A stretch of 64,000 bases of DNA from Arthrobacter sp. MA-N2 (lineage in GTDB: Bacteria; Actinomycetota; Actinomycetes; Actinomycetales; Micrococcaceae), in contig NZ_KI912155.1 of the NCBI RefSeq assembly GCF_000517125.1, positions 1,902,696 to 1,966,695 on the forward strand, given 5' to 3'. How positions within the stretch are numbered: the stretch's first letter is position 1; each line of letters opens with the position of its first letter. A model generated the notes under the pieces. That model had not been told where the DNA came from. It did no database searches and saw only the letters and a program-made list of their open reading frames with translations. Positions 1-13,101 of the stretch are shown here, piece after piece. The translations under genes were made by a program, and so were the position numbers.

Positions 1-778
1 GCCTGCGGACAAAGCCGATTCCCATGGCCACGCCGAATGCCATGTAGGCCGCAGGTCCCGGCCCGAATCCGTGCATTGCGAACTCTTTGACGCCATAGAC
101 CACGGGCGCCATGGTCAGGACCGATAGCACAATGCTGGCGATGTCCGGCTTGCCCGGATTGTGATCCTTGGACTCGGGGATGAAGACGGGGCCGAAGGCG
201 AGCAGGGGCAGTAGCAGGGGCACGGCTACCAGGAAGACGGCTCCCCACCAGAAGTGCTCCACGAGCCAGCCGCCGAAGATAGGCCCGAGCGCTGCTCCGC
301 CGGAGAATCCCGCGGCCCATATCGCGACGGCAAGACGGCGGCGGTTAGGGTCCGGAAAGATGTTGCGGATCAGGGACAGCGTGGATGGCATGAGCATGGC
401 CCCGAAGATCCCCATGCCGGCGCGTCCAGCGATCAGCCATTCGGCCGACGGTGCGAAGGCGGTGGCTGCGGAAACGGCCGCGAAGCCAGTGCTGCCGATC
501 ATCAGCAATCGGCGGCGACCGATCCGGTCTCCCAGGTTGCCCATGGACACGAGTAACGCAGCCAGCACCAGCGCATAGACGTCGACGATCCACAGCAACT
601 GCACGCCGCCGACCTCCAGTGTCCGTGCGATTGCCGGCAGGGCAAACGTGAGCGCGGTATTGTCCACAGCCACCAGCAGCACGGGGAACATCAGGAGTGT
701 CAAGGCAGCCCAATCGCGCCACGGGGCGGACTGGGTCGAGGCGATGCGTGGGTGCTGGGTTGTGGACGGGCTGAACAT
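1..778 (-). CDS. MFS multidrug exporter, DHA2/QacA-like (C-terminus beyond window)
   Basis: About 259 N-terminal residues are visible, starting at ATG 778 on the minus strand; the gene runs off the left edge. The sequence shows TM1 with the D-N-T-A-L-T-F-A-L-P-A-I element typical of DHA2 transporters, then a G-N-L-G-D-R-I-G-R-R-R loop between TM2 and TM3 (MFS motif A), and a G-A-A-L-G-P-I-F-G-G-W segment in TM5 (antiporter motif C). Family knowledge: 14-TM proton-coupled drug exporters such as QacA, SmvA and LfrA. It is divergent from a TetR gene, and the shared operator sits just before its start, so it is probably the repressed target. The substrate cannot be read from the sequence. Confidence 0.85.
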   Translation of the reverse strand, partial: MFSPSTTQHPRIASTQSAPWRDWAALTLLMFPVLLVAVDNTALTFALPAIARTLEVGGVQLLWIVDVYALVLAALLVSMGNLGDRIGRRRLLMIGSTGFAAVSAATAFAPSAEWLIAGRAGMGIFGAMLMPSTLSLIRNIFPDPNRRRLAVAIWAAGFSGGAALGPIFGGWLVEHFWWGAVFLVAVPLLLPLLAFGPVFIPESKDHNPGKPDIASIVLSVLTMAPVVYGVKEFAMHGFGPGPAAYMAFGVAMGIGFVRR

Positions 779-785
779 GAACGTT

Positions 786-809
786 ACTATACCGTCTGGA
801 CGGTATAGT
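786..809. promoter_or_regulatory. Palindromic operator of the TetR/MFS divergent pair
   Basis: The half-sites ACTATACCGTC and GACGGTATAGT form a 24-bp inverted repeat with one mismatch at the centre. It lies 7 bp upstream of the MFS start codon and 26-38 bp upstream of the TetR start. Its position and symmetry are those of a TetR-family operator controlling both genes; binding by the adjacent regulator is inferred. Confidence 0.8.
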
Positions 810-847
810 TTCAATTTACTGTATCCAACTGAGGGATGATGGACACC

Positions 848-1396
848 ATGCCGCGAAAACCTATTGCCCGGGACGCTGTCCTGGATGCCTTTGAAGCACT
901 GTTGATCGAGGTGGGGGAACGGGCTGCCACCCTGGACGCGGTCGCCAAACGCGCAGGAGTCTCCAAGGGCGGCTTGCTCTACCATTTCCCCAACAAGGAA
1001 GCCATGATCGGCTCCTTGCTGGAACGCATGGACAGGCTGGCGGCCCAGGATATCGAGGCAATGAAAGCAGCTCCCGAAGGTGCGGCCGCGTTCTTCATCA
1101 AGTCCTCCCTTTGGGCGGACACCCCCCTGGACCGGGTGTTTGTGGCAGCTACGCGGCTCGCGGAGGTGGCGCATCAAGAAACCCGCAGGCGCTTCGCCGG
1201 GATCCAGCAACAATGGCTGGATGTGCTCGCCGAGGAAGTAGGCCCCGAGATGGCCAAGGCAGTCCGATATATGGGTGATGGGCTCTACTTCAACGCGATG
1301 CTTGAAGGTGGCGCCGGCGATACGGAAGTCAAGGCCAGCGCGAGGAATGCCGACGTCGGTGCGCTGCTGGCCGCCGTCGAACGCCTCCGAAACTAA
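848..1396 (+). CDS. TetR/AcrR family transcriptional regulator
   Basis: A 182-residue protein if started at ATG 848. In-frame ATGs at 836 and 839 lie on top of or too close to the GAGGG at 831-835, so 848 is preferred. The N-terminal HTH is typical: A-V-A-K-R-A-G-V-S-K-G-G-L-L-Y-H-F-P-N-K, the recognition-helix signature of TetR proteins. The rest is the ligand-binding/dimerisation half. It very probably represses itself and the divergent MFS exporter through the 786-809 palindrome, with a drug-like ligand as inducer. The ligand is unknown. Confidence 0.88.
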   Translation: MPRKPIARDAVLDAFEALLIEVGERAATLDAVAKRAGVSKGGLLYHFPNKEAMIGSLLERMDRLAAQDIEAMKAAPEGAAAFFIKSSLWADTPLDRVFVAATRLAEVAHQETRRRFAGIQQQWLDVLAEEVGPEMAKAVRYMGDGLYFNAMLEGGAGDTEVKASARNADVGALLAAVERLRN

Positions 1397-1405
1397 GCGC
1401 CGGCC

Positions 1406-1472
1406 GAACTAGCTCGCAATTAACGTCGTTTTGAGCCCTCAAAGCGACAACAAATGCCAGTCAGTTGGGAAA
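1406..1472. repeat. Degenerate copy of the intergenic palindromic element seen at 45866
   Basis: The stretch with CTAGCTCGCAATTAACGTCG followed by GTTTTGAGC..CTCAAAGCGAC and ending CAGTTGGG resembles the 45866-45931 palindrome arm by arm, but the right arm has decayed. It lies after the TetR stop and before the glycine riboswitch. Probably a member of a dispersed REP-like family; two copies are visible in this window. Confidence 0.5.
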
Positions 1473-1593
1473 GCCGGGCGACGCCGGTGACTTTATTTGC
1501 GGACACGGGCAGTCCATAGGACAATTGGTAGTTGTGGCAGCCGTCACCGGCAGCCACAGTAGACCCACACAACTGAATACGCCTTTGATCTGC

Positions 1594-1815
1594 GGCGGGA
1601 GAGTCCTGCAGGCATGTGATGCAGGCGCCGTAGGAGCAAATCCTCCCCAGGAATCTCTCAGGCCCACGCACCGCCGCGGCAAGGCAACTCTGGAAAGCAG
1701 CACGCTGTCCACCGGTGTCCGTGACACCCGACGGCGCTGTGCTCACCGACGGTGCAAGCGAAGCAGTGCGAAAGCACGTATTTGCGGAAACTCTCAGGTC
1801 CAATACAGAGCGGGG
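1594..1815 (+). promoter_or_regulatory. Tandem glycine riboswitch
   Basis: Two successive aptamer-like units precede gcvP. Each ends in the conserved CTCTCAGG core (1655-1662 and 1791-1798); the first is opened by GGGAGAG at 1597-1603, and the second contains a CTCACCGACGGTGCAAGC segment. Glycine riboswitches are typically tandem and switch on glycine cleavage genes when glycine is plentiful. A small hairpin, GGCGT-ACCC-ACGCC (1834-1847), lies between the aptamers and the gcvP ribosome-binding site at 1859-1862 and may be part of the expression platform. The exact aptamer ends are approximate. Confidence 0.9.
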
Positions 1816-1869
1816 AGGAACCCGATTAGCTGTGGCGTACCCACGCCGCCTTAGTAATGGAGTTCCTTC

Positions 1870-4728
<2,859 letters not shown>

Positions 4729-4738
4729 GGATTTCGTG

Positions 4739-5872
4739 ATGACTGAGAACTACACTGCGCTCTACGAAGAGCACAAGAAGCTCGGCGCTTCCTTCACCGA
4801 TTTCGGTGGCTGGCAAATGCCCCTGAAGTACTCCTCCGAGCTGGCAGAGCACCACGCCGTCCGCCAGTCCGCCGGGTTGTTCGACCTGTCCCACATGGGC
4901 GAAGTCTGGGTCACGGGCCCCGAAGCCGCCGCGTTCCTGGACTACGCCTTGGTGGGCAAGATCTCCGCCATGTCAGTGGGCAAGGCCAAGTACTCGCTGA
5001 TCTGCCAGGAAGACGGCGGCATCATCGACGACCTCATCACCTACCGCCGCGGGGAGACTAAGTTCCTGGTGGTTCCGAACGCCGGGAACGCCCCTGTGGT
5101 TGCCGCAGCCCTCGCCGAACGGGCCACCAACTTCGACGTCGTCGTCGAGGACGCCTCCGCGGCAACCTCGCTGATCGCCGTCCAGGGCCCCAAAGCGGAA
5201 GGGATCCTCCTCCGCTTGGTGCCGGCCGAACAACACTCCCTCGTCACCGAGCTCAAGTACTACGCCGCCGTCGAGGTGCCGTTCACCTTTGCCGGGAACA
5301 CTACGGAACTGCTGCTTGCCCGCACCGGCTACACGGGCGAGGACGGCTTCGAAATCTTCGTGGACAACGACGCCGCCGCGGCTCTGTGGCAGGCCATCGC
5401 AGCCGTCGCCGAGGACGGCGAGCTGATCCCCGCAGGCCTGGCTTCGCGTGACTCGCTGCGCCTCGAAGCCGGCATGCCGCTCTACGGCAACGAGCTCTCC
5501 CGCGAAGGCAACCCCTTCGCAGCGGGACTGGGTCCAGTAGTCTCGCTCGCCAAGGAAAGCGACTTCGTGGGCCGTGCCGCCCTGGAAGCTTTGAAGGCTC
5601 AGGGGGCAGGTTCCACGAGCGGCCGCAAGCTGGTTGGCCTTAAGGGCCTGGGCCGACGCGCCGGTCGCAGCCACTACCCGGTACTCAAGGACGGCGTGGT
5701 GGTCGGCGAAGTCACCTCAGGCCAGCCCAGCCCCACCCTCGGCTACCCCGTGGCACTGGCATATGTCGACGTCGAACACGCCGAACTCGGCACGCCGGTT
5801 GACGTTGACCTCCGCGGCAAGGCAGAACCCTTCGAAGTCGTGGCATTGCCGTTCTACAAGCGGGCCAAGTAG
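4739..5872 (+). CDS. gcvT: Aminomethyltransferase, glycine cleavage T-protein
   Basis: 377 residues from ATG 4739, ten bases after the gcvP stop, with AAGG at 4727-4730 as the Shine-Dalgarno. An upstream in-frame start inside gcvP is less likely. Recognisable GcvT signatures: F-G-G-W-Q-M-P near the N-terminus, L-S-H-M-G-E, A-R-T-G-Y-T-G-E-D-G-F-E, and a C-terminal beta-barrel with G-E-V-T-S-G. It releases ammonia from the GcvH-bound aminomethyl intermediate and makes 5,10-methylene-tetrahydrofolate. Confidence 0.97.
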   Translation: MTENYTALYEEHKKLGASFTDFGGWQMPLKYSSELAEHHAVRQSAGLFDLSHMGEVWVTGPEAAAFLDYALVGKISAMSVGKAKYSLICQEDGGIIDDLITYRRGETKFLVVPNAGNAPVVAAALAERATNFDVVVEDASAATSLIAVQGPKAEGILLRLVPAEQHSLVTELKYYAAVEVPFTFAGNTTELLLARTGYTGEDGFEIFVDNDAAAALWQAIAAVAEDGELIPAGLASRDSLRLEAGMPLYGNELSREGNPFAAGLGPVVSLAKESDFVGRAALEALKAQGAGSTSGRKLVGLKGLGRRAGRSHYPVLKDGVVVGEVTSGQPSPTLGYPVALAYVDVEHAELGTPVDVDLRGKAEPFEVVALPFYKRAK

Positions 5873-5939
5873 CCCCAAGCCGCCAGGCCGATCACGCTTG
5901 ATTTAGACCCAGAGCTTCACAACGTAAAGGAAAAAACAC

Positions 5940-6322
5940 ATGGCAAAAGTTGCACCTGAACTGCAGTACTCCGATGAGCACGAGTGGGTTGCCCGCGACG
6001 CCGGATCGAATCTTGTCTCTGTCGGTATCTCCGCCGTGGCCACTGATGCCCTCGGCGACATCGTGTACGTTGACTTGCCCGAGGTCGGCGCTGCTGTGAC
6101 CGCTGGCGAGACCTGCGGCGAGGTTGAGTCCACGAAGTCCGTCTCGGACCTGTACTCCCCGGTGACGGGCGAGATCACGGAAGTGAACTCCGCCGTCGTC
6201 GACGATCCCGCGCTGATCAATAACGATCCGTACGGTGCGGGTTGGCTCTTCAAGGTGGCCGCCGAGTCCGACGGTCCGCTGCTTTCGGCGGAGGAATACG
6301 CTGCGAAGAACGGTGGCGAGCT

Positions 6323-6326
<4 letters not shown>
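5940..6326 (+). CDS. gcvH: Glycine cleavage system H-protein (lipoyl carrier)
   Basis: 128 residues, normal length. ATG 5940 follows AAAGGA. The lipoyl attachment site is K66 in E-S-T-K-S-V-S-D, within the biotinyl/lipoyl fold; the C-terminal [13 protein letters not shown] motif is also typical. It shuttles the aminomethyl arm between GcvP, GcvT and the dihydrolipoyl dehydrogenase. Its stop overlaps the glyA start, so the two are translationally coupled. Confidence 0.97.
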
Positions 6327-7660
<1,334 letters not shown>

Positions 7661-7671
7661 GGTTCTCCTTT

Positions 7672-7721
7672 GGCCCGTTGGATCCGGCGAGCCTGCCGGA
7701 TCCAACGGCCTTCGGGCTTTT
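7672..7721 (+). terminator. Rho-independent terminator between glyA and sdaA
   Basis: A long GC-rich stem, GTTGGATCCGGC (7677-7688) pairing with GCCGGATCCAAC (7695-7706) and extended by flanking GGCC, is followed by TTCGGGCTTTT. It separates the gcv-glyA unit from sdaA, so sdaA transcription needs read-through or its own promoter. Confidence 0.85.
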
Positions 7722-7760
7722 GCACTTCACCCGCCCCCACTTATCTAGTTAGGAACCAAC

Positions 7761-9191
7761 ATGGCTGTTGGCGTCTTCGATCTTTTCTCTATCGGGATTG
7801 GTCCTTCGAGTTCGCATACCGTGGGGCCGATGCGTGCTGCCGCGGTCTTCGCGGGCGAACTCAAGGATTCCGGTGCCTTGGAGCGGGTCGCTTCCCTGCG
7901 CGTTGATCTGTACGGTTCCCTGGCCGCCACGGGCCGCGGCCACGGCACGATGACTGCAGTGCTGTTGGGGCTGGAGGGTTTCCATCCGGAGCAGATCCTG
8001 CCCGAGGAAGTGGAGGAACGCCTCGCCTCGATCGCCGAAACCGGGACCCTGAACCTTGGCGGCGCAGTCGATCCAGAATCCGGGGTGGCCCTGCCGTATG
8101 GGGAGGCGGACATGATCCTCCACCCCCTCACCGTCCTGCCCCGGCATACGAACGGAATGAAGTTTTCCGTTTCCGACGCCGACGGCGAAGTGCTGCACGA
8201 AGCAACGTTCTTCTCCGTGGGCGGTGGGTTCATTGTCCGCGAGGGCGAGGAAGACGCAGCCCAGAAGGAACTGGAGGAGTCCAAGAAGGAACTCCCGCTG
8301 CCCTTCCGCACCGCCGCCGAACTCATGGGCCGGTGCTCCTCCAAGGGACTCGGCATTTCGGAAATCATGTTCATCAACGAACGCGCCTCCCGGAGCGAAG
8401 AGGACATCCGCGAAGGACTGCTGCACATCTACTCCGTCATGGTGGCCTGCGTTGAAACGTCGCTGAAGCGCGAAGGGGTGCTGCCCGGCGGACTCAAGGT
8501 TCGCCGTCGGGCTCCTGACTGGCACGAACGGCTCCTGAAGGAAACCAAGGACCAGGACCCCGACTATCGGGACCCGAAGTACTGGCAGGAATGGGTGAAC
8601 CTGATCGCCTTGGCCGTGAACGAGGAAAACGCCTCGGGCGGCCGCGTGGTCACCGCCCCCACGAACGGTGCCGCCGGGATCATCCCCGCAGTGCTGTACT
8701 ACGCCCTGCACTTCGCCCCCGGCATGGACAAAGCCACGCAGCAGGACCGCGACGACGTCGTGGTGAAGTTCCTGCTCGCCGCGGGCGCCGTCGGGGTGCT
8801 CTACAAGGAGCAAGCCTCGATCTCCGGCGCCGAAGTGGGCTGCCAAGGCGAGGTCGGCTCGGCGTCCTCGATGGCCGCCGCGGGCTTGGCCGAAGTCATG
8901 GGCGGTTCCCCGGGACAAGTAGAGAACGCGGCCGAGATCGCGATGGAACACAATCTGGGCCTGACCTGCGATCCGATCGGCGGGCTCGTGCAGATCCCTT
9001 GTATCGAACGAAACGCGATCGCCGCGGCGAAGGCCATCAACGCCGCGAAGATGGCGCTCTGGGGTGACGGCACCCACCGTGTGTCCCTGGACGAGGTCAT
9101 CGTGACCATGCGCGAAACGGGCAAGGACATGTCCTCCAAATACAAGGAAACCGCCATGGGCGGCCTTGCCGTCAACGTCGTCGAATGCTAG
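7761..9191 (+). CDS. sdaA: L-serine ammonia-lyase (iron-sulfur, single-chain)
   Basis: 476 residues; ATG 7761 with AGGAA upstream. Both halves of the Fe-S serine dehydratase are fused: the beta domain begins with [15 protein letters not shown], and the alpha domain carries the cluster cysteines in [11 protein letters not shown] and [18 protein letters not shown]. It converts L-serine to pyruvate and ammonia. Placed after gcvP-T-H-glyA it completes a glycine-to-pyruvate route. Its stop codon overlaps the end of a convergent small ORF. Confidence 0.96.
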   Translation: MAVGVFDLFSIGIGPSSSHTVGPMRAAAVFAGELKDSGALERVASLRVDLYGSLAATGRGHGTMTAVLLGLEGFHPEQILPEEVEERLASIAETGTLNLGGAVDPESGVALPYGEADMILHPLTVLPRHTNGMKFSVSDADGEVLHEATFFSVGGGFIVREGEEDAAQKELEESKKELPLPFRTAAELMGRCSSKGLGISEIMFINERASRSEEDIREGLLHIYSVMVACVETSLKREGVLPGGLKVRRRAPDWHERLLKETKDQDPDYRDPKYWQEWVNLIALAVNEENASGGRVVTAPTNGAAGIIPAVLYYALHFAPGMDKATQQDRDDVVVKFLLAAGAVGVLYKEQASISGAEVGCQGEVGSASSMAAAGLAEVMGGSPGQVENAAEIAMEHNLGLTCDPIGGLVQIPCIERNAIAAAKAINAAKMALWGDGTHRVSLDEVIVTMRETGKDMSSKYKETAMGGLAVNVVEC

Positions 9192-9367
9192 GGGAGTAGC
9201 CCGCCGGCCTCTTGATGTTCGGCGCGTCGCGCACTATGTTTGGCGCGCCGGGCACCGGACGGCCAAGCCGGGCCCAGCAATGCTGCCGATGCCATGGCTG
9301 CGAATACCGACCACAAGCTGTTGTTGCGGCTTGCGAAGAGCGGTGGAATGGGGCGGTAGACGATCAT
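9188..9367 (-). CDS. Small ORF with a strong ribosome-binding site, unknown function
   Basis: 59 codons from ATG 9367, preceded at ideal distance by AAGGAGG (complement of CCTCCTT at 9373-9379) and by a TTATAA-like -10 further upstream. The peptide has one hydrophobic stretch (residues about 18-35, [16 protein letters not shown]) and a basic tail with [10 protein letters not shown]. That pattern fits a small single-pass membrane protein. The stop overlaps the sdaA stop by three bases. I do not recognise a family; the SD is the main support. Confidence 0.5.
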   Translation of the reverse strand: MIVYRPIPPLFASRNNSLWSVFAAMASAALLGPAWPSGARRAKHSARRAEHQEAGGLLP

Positions 9368-9571
9368 CGGGTCCTCCTTGTTCAGCGGGTTATAACCACT
9401 CTCCGCCGCCGGAATAGTTGTGGACTTTGGGGAACCTTTGCCCTGGCTGTGAACCGGAGGGTTCCGGGGCCCTGGGCGGATCAGGCCGTAGCTATCTTGG
9501 GAGGCCGATAGACTTGAGGCTGAAACGCCTGCGCCGCACACCGGTGCCTGCTGCCTCAAGTACGCAACTGA

Positions 9572-10660
9572 TTGGACACGGCCCCCTTGCGAGAATTTAC
9601 CGCACGCTTTGCCACCGCCGAAGAAATCGAACACTGGGACAAACACGTCACGGCCAATCCCAACGGGGGCAACCTCCTCCAATCCGAGGCGTTCGCAGAC
9701 GTCAAGCAGCACTTCGGCTGGAAGCCCCTGCACCTCGTTTATGAAACCCAGGATTACAGCAGCTACAACCTGGTCCTGGAGAAGTCCTTTCCGCTGCTCG
9801 GCAAGCTCTGGTACCTGATCAAGGGCCCGGACGTTGCCGGCGTCGAGGATATCCCGGGGATCATCAGGGCCAATGCGGAATTCGTGAAGCGGGACAAGCT
9901 CGGAGTTTTCGCCGTGAAGATCGAACCGGACATCGTCCTCAGCCCGGAATCCCGGGACGCGATCGAGGACACCGGAGTGGTCAAGACTCCCAACCTGCAG
10001 CCGAACGACTCCACCGCCTTGTTGGACATTTCTCCGGAGGAGAACCAGCTTCTGCGTAACCTCCATTCCCGCGGCCGCAACGCCGTCCGGAGGGCCATCC
10101 GCGAAGGCGTCGAGGTCCACACCATGGAACCCTCGGAAGAGAACTTCCGTTCCATGTATGCCCTCATGACCAACACCGTCGAGGCGAAGTCCCAAGTACG
10201 GGTCCGCGAATTCGGGTACTACCGCCAGTTCTGGACCAATTTCATGGACCGCGGCCAGGGCCGGCTCCTGTTTGTCTTCGAAAATGGTGTTCCTTCGGTG
10301 GGGGCCTTCGTGATCAACTACGGCCGAAAGGGCACGTACAAGGACGGCGGATCGCTGCAGAAGCGCTCACAGTACGGCGATTCGCACTTGGTCCAGTGGA
10401 CGGCCATCAACCAAGTCAAGGAGCTGGGCTGCACTGAGTACGATTTCTGCGGCACTCCGCCAGCGGACCGGCTCAAGGACACCACGCACCCGTTCCACGG
10501 CCTCGGTCTGTTCAAGACCAGCTTCAGCAAGACGGTCACGGACTTCGTGGGCTGCTATGACCAGGTCATCAGTCCCCTGAAATACAAGCTCTGGACCGCA
10601 GCTGGGGAACGCATCGCCCGGCAGATCTACACCCGCCGGACGGGCCAGCAGTTCTACTAG
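9572..10660 (+). CDS. FemAB-family peptidoglycan cross-bridge aminoacyltransferase
   Basis: 362 residues from TTG 9572 (a second TTG at 9587 is possible). The protein shows the two GNAT-like halves of FemA/B/X enzymes; recognisable pieces are N-L-L-Q-S-E-A-F-A near the start, L-H-S-R-G-R-N-A-V-R-R-A-I-R-E-G, and E-Y-D-F-C-G-T-P..H-G-L-G-L-F-K-T-S-F in the second half. These enzymes use aminoacyl-tRNA to add bridge residues to the peptidoglycan stem lysine. Arthrobacter relatives have Lys-based bridges with Ala/Ser/Thr, so that role is plausible. The residue added cannot be told. Confidence 0.9.
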   Translation: MDTAPLREFTARFATAEEIEHWDKHVTANPNGGNLLQSEAFADVKQHFGWKPLHLVYETQDYSSYNLVLEKSFPLLGKLWYLIKGPDVAGVEDIPGIIRANAEFVKRDKLGVFAVKIEPDIVLSPESRDAIEDTGVVKTPNLQPNDSTALLDISPEENQLLRNLHSRGRNAVRRAIREGVEVHTMEPSEENFRSMYALMTNTVEAKSQVRVREFGYYRQFWTNFMDRGQGRLLFVFENGVPSVGAFVINYGRKGTYKDGGSLQKRSQYGDSHLVQWTAINQVKELGCTEYDFCGTPPADRLKDTTHPFHGLGLFKTSFSKTVTDFVGCYDQVISPLKYKLWTAAGERIARQIYTRRTGQQFY

Positions 10661-10738
10661 AATCGCCGCGCCGATCCGGTTGCTGCATGTGAAAAACACC
10701 ATACTTGGAGGAATCCCGCTCTTTGGAGGAATACCTGC

Positions 10739-12217
10739 GTGACTGACCGCCCCGACAACAGGCCCAGCACGGACGGCTTGCCCAAGACGCAGCCGCTCAA
10801 GCCATCCCAGGTGCGCCAGAACGTCAACGCCAAACGCATGCTTCGCAGGCTCGTGCAGGGCGAGAACCCGCCCACGGCCCCCTTGAGCATTGTGGACCGA
10901 CTTGCCGGCAGTCCCTACGCCAACCCCACCATTCATGTGGGCGGGGTTGATGCTTCGGCCCGCAAGACCATTGACTTCGCGTTGCACATGGCCGAATCGA
11001 TGTTCCGTTACGGGGCCGGTGCATTGGAAGTCGAGACCAGCATCATTGCGGTCACTGCCGCACTCGGTTTGAAGAACATCGAAGTCGACATCACCAACCA
11101 GTCGGTACAGATCAACTATGCGCCCAAGGACCAGACTCCGATCACCCTGCTCCGGGTGGTCCGCTCCTGGACCAACAACTACGCCGGTTTGGCCGAAGTC
11201 CACCAGCTCGTGACGGACATCGTGGCCGGAGGAGTGGGCAGGGCGGAGGCCGTGCGCCGACTGGATGACATCATTCGAAGAAGCAAGCCCTTCCCCCGGT
11301 GGATGGTCACCATGGCGTTCGGCGTCTTCTCCGCTGTTTTCGTCGGGGTACTGGGTGGGGGCCTTGGAGCGTCTGCCTTGGCTTTCGTCTCCAACATGCT
11401 CGTCAACCTTGTCGCCAGGCAATTGGGCAAATGGCGCACGCCGGACTTCTTCGTGACAGCGGCCTGTGCCTTCCTGGTGACGTTCATTGCGCTCATGCTG
11501 CGCTGGGCCGGGGCGGACATCCCGCCCTCGATCGTGGTCGCGGGCGGCATTCTCCTCTTGTTGCCAACGGGACGGCTCGTCTCTTCGGTGCAGGACGCCA
11601 TCAACGGATTCCCGGTCACAGCGGCCGGGCGATTCCTGTCCACCATTCTCACCTTCGGTGCGATCGTTGCGGGGATCGCTGTGGCGGTGGTTGTCGGTGA
11701 TCTGTCCGGCAGTGTCCCGATCGACGTCACGCAAACATTCCCCGAGGCGTATCCATTGTGGGGGCAAGCGATCTTGATCGCCGTCGCAGTGATTGCCATC
11801 GGCATCACCGAGCAGACACTGCTCAAACTTCTGCTCCCGACGGCGGCAGTCGGTTTGGTGGGCTACTTCATCTTGTGGGGGGCTGCCAACCTCGGTCTGG
11901 GGGATCGTCTCTCGCCTGCGATTTCGGCGGTGGTCATCGGCCTGCTGGCCCGGATGGTGGCGCTCAGGCTTGGAGCTCCGCAACTCGTGGTGGCAGTCCC
12001 TGCAGCACTCATCCTGTTGCCTGGCCTGAAGATATTCCGTTCCATGTATGTGTTGACGGTGCAGGAAGCGGACGTCTTGCTGGGCTCGGGTGGCATGCTC
12101 AACGCGGGAGCAATCGTGCTGGGTGTGGCAGCGGGAATTGTGTTGGGCGACAACCTCGCCCGGCCAATGACCAAGGGGCTGGCCAGCAACGAGCGCCGCC
12201 GCGTTCGCCGACGCTAG
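10739..12217 (+). CDS. Threonine/serine exporter, ThrE family
   Basis: 492 residues; GTG 10739 with GGAGGA at 10725-10730. The N-terminal ~110 residues are soluble, then comes the ThrE domain (DUF1212) with the hydrophilic G-A-G-A-L-E-V-E-T-S-I-I-A-V region and about ten predicted membrane segments from residue ~190 onward (DUF1212 followed by the DUF3815-like half). The family exports threonine and serine by proton antiport in Corynebacterium. The nearby gcv/sdaA operon makes serine export a sensible physiological partner, but the genes are not in one operon. Confidence 0.9.
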   Translation: MTDRPDNRPSTDGLPKTQPLKPSQVRQNVNAKRMLRRLVQGENPPTAPLSIVDRLAGSPYANPTIHVGGVDASARKTIDFALHMAESMFRYGAGALEVETSIIAVTAALGLKNIEVDITNQSVQINYAPKDQTPITLLRVVRSWTNNYAGLAEVHQLVTDIVAGGVGRAEAVRRLDDIIRRSKPFPRWMVTMAFGVFSAVFVGVLGGGLGASALAFVSNMLVNLVARQLGKWRTPDFFVTAACAFLVTFIALMLRWAGADIPPSIVVAGGILLLLPTGRLVSSVQDAINGFPVTAAGRFLSTILTFGAIVAGIAVAVVVGDLSGSVPIDVTQTFPEAYPLWGQAILIAVAVIAIGITEQTLLKLLLPTAAVGLVGYFILWGAANLGLGDRLSPAISAVVIGLLARMVALRLGAPQLVVAVPAALILLPGLKIFRSMYVLTVQEADVLLGSGGMLNAGAIVLGVAAGIVLGDNLARPMTKGLASNERRRVRRR

Positions 12218-12244
12218 GGCCGCGTTCGACGCCGGTAAGGGCCG

Positions 12245-13084
12245 CTAGATCTGCCCGATCGGCAGTTTTTTCTCGGCTTGGAAATCGTCCTCGACCCGTC
12301 CTTGGGCCCAGTATCCGGAGAGCGACACTTGGGAACGCTCCAGCCCGCGCTGCTTGAAGAAGATATCCCGTAAGCCCTTCATGTAGCCGCGTTCACCGTG
12401 TGCAAAAACATCCACCCGGCCCGGCAGCCACTCGGCTTCACCCAAGGCATCGAGCAGGATGTGGCTTGACCCGGCCGGGACTCCCGAGCGCAGGAGCCAG
12501 CGCAACTCGAGGCCGTCGGGCGCGGAGATGTCGAGGATGTCAGCCTCGCTGTCGACCTCCAGGAAAGCGAGGCCCGTCGCGGTGGGCGGCAGGGATTCGA
12601 TCGACGCCGCGATGGCCGGCAGCGCGGCGTCGTCGCCCGCAAAAAGGTACCAATCGGCGTCGGGCGCCGGGTTGTAGGCGCCGCCCGGCCCTGTGAAGAC
12701 CATCGCGTCACCGGGCCGGGCCGCCATGGCCCAGGGTCCCGCAAGGCCCTCACCGCCGTGGACCACAAAGTCGATGGCCAGTTCCTGGGCAGCCTCGTCC
12801 ACCCAGCGGATGGTGTAGGTGCGCGTGTAGGGCCACTGATCGCGCGGCATGGTCTCGCGGATGGCCCAAAGATCTAATGGCAGCTCATAGTCGACGCCCG
12901 GCTGCGGGAACACGATCTTCACGTAACGGTCCACGAAGGCGTTGTTCGCGTAACCGGCAAAACCGGGTCCACCTGCAATGATGCGCACCATGTGGGGCGA
13001 GAGCTGTTCCGTGCGCAGCACAGTCAGGTTCACTTGGGGGCGGGTATTGCGGGAAGCAGACGACGTCGCGGGCAAAGATGTCAT
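12245..13084 (-). CDS. Siderophore-interacting protein (ferric-siderophore reductase, ViuB/SIP type)
   Basis: 279 residues from ATG 13084. The FAD-binding barrel contains R-T-Y-T-I-R, the C-terminal NAD(P)H domain has Y-L-F-A-G-D-D-A-A-L-P-A-I, and the end carries S-L-S-G-Y-W-A-Q-G-R-V-E-D-D, all diagnostic of the SIP family, which releases iron from imported siderophores by reduction. It follows ung on the same strand after 15 bases, but an iron-box-like site sits immediately upstream of its start codon, suggesting its own iron-repressed promoter, possibly giving a leaderless transcript. A DtxR regulator is encoded at 33.3 kb. Confidence 0.93.
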   Translation of the reverse strand: MTSLPATSSASRNTRPQVNLTVLRTEQLSPHMVRIIAGGPGFAGYANNAFVDRYVKIVFPQPGVDYELPLDLWAIRETMPRDQWPYTRTYTIRWVDEAAQELAIDFVVHGGEGLAGPWAMAARPGDAMVFTGPGGAYNPAPDADWYLFAGDDAALPAIAASIESLPPTATGLAFLEVDSEADILDISAPDGLELRWLLRSGVPAGSSHILLDALGEAEWLPGRVDVFAHGERGYMKGLRDIFFKQRGLERSQVSLSGYWAQGRVEDDFQAEKKLPIGQI

Positions 13085-13085
13085 G

Positions 13086-13101
13086 TAGGCAAGCCTAAGC
13101 T
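13086..13101 (-). promoter_or_regulatory. Candidate DtxR/IdeR iron box at the siderophore-interacting protein start
   Basis: On the minus strand the site reads AGCTTAGGCTTGCCTAC just before the ATG at 13084. Against the DtxR/IdeR consensus TTAGGTTAGCCTAACC, the core TTAGGcTtGCCTA matches at 11 of 16 positions. It overlaps the ung stop codon. The left half and centre are good, the right arm weak. Confidence 0.55.

Noticed and set aside
6242..6322. Longer SHMT start inside gcvH
   Set aside because: The 27 extra residues are out-of-frame gcvH sequence; GTG 6323 at the gcvH stop fits the family length.
10367..11983. 538-codon antisense frame across the FemAB/ThrE genes
   Set aside because: Crosses two clear sense genes and an intergenic region; composition is that of a reversed coding strand.
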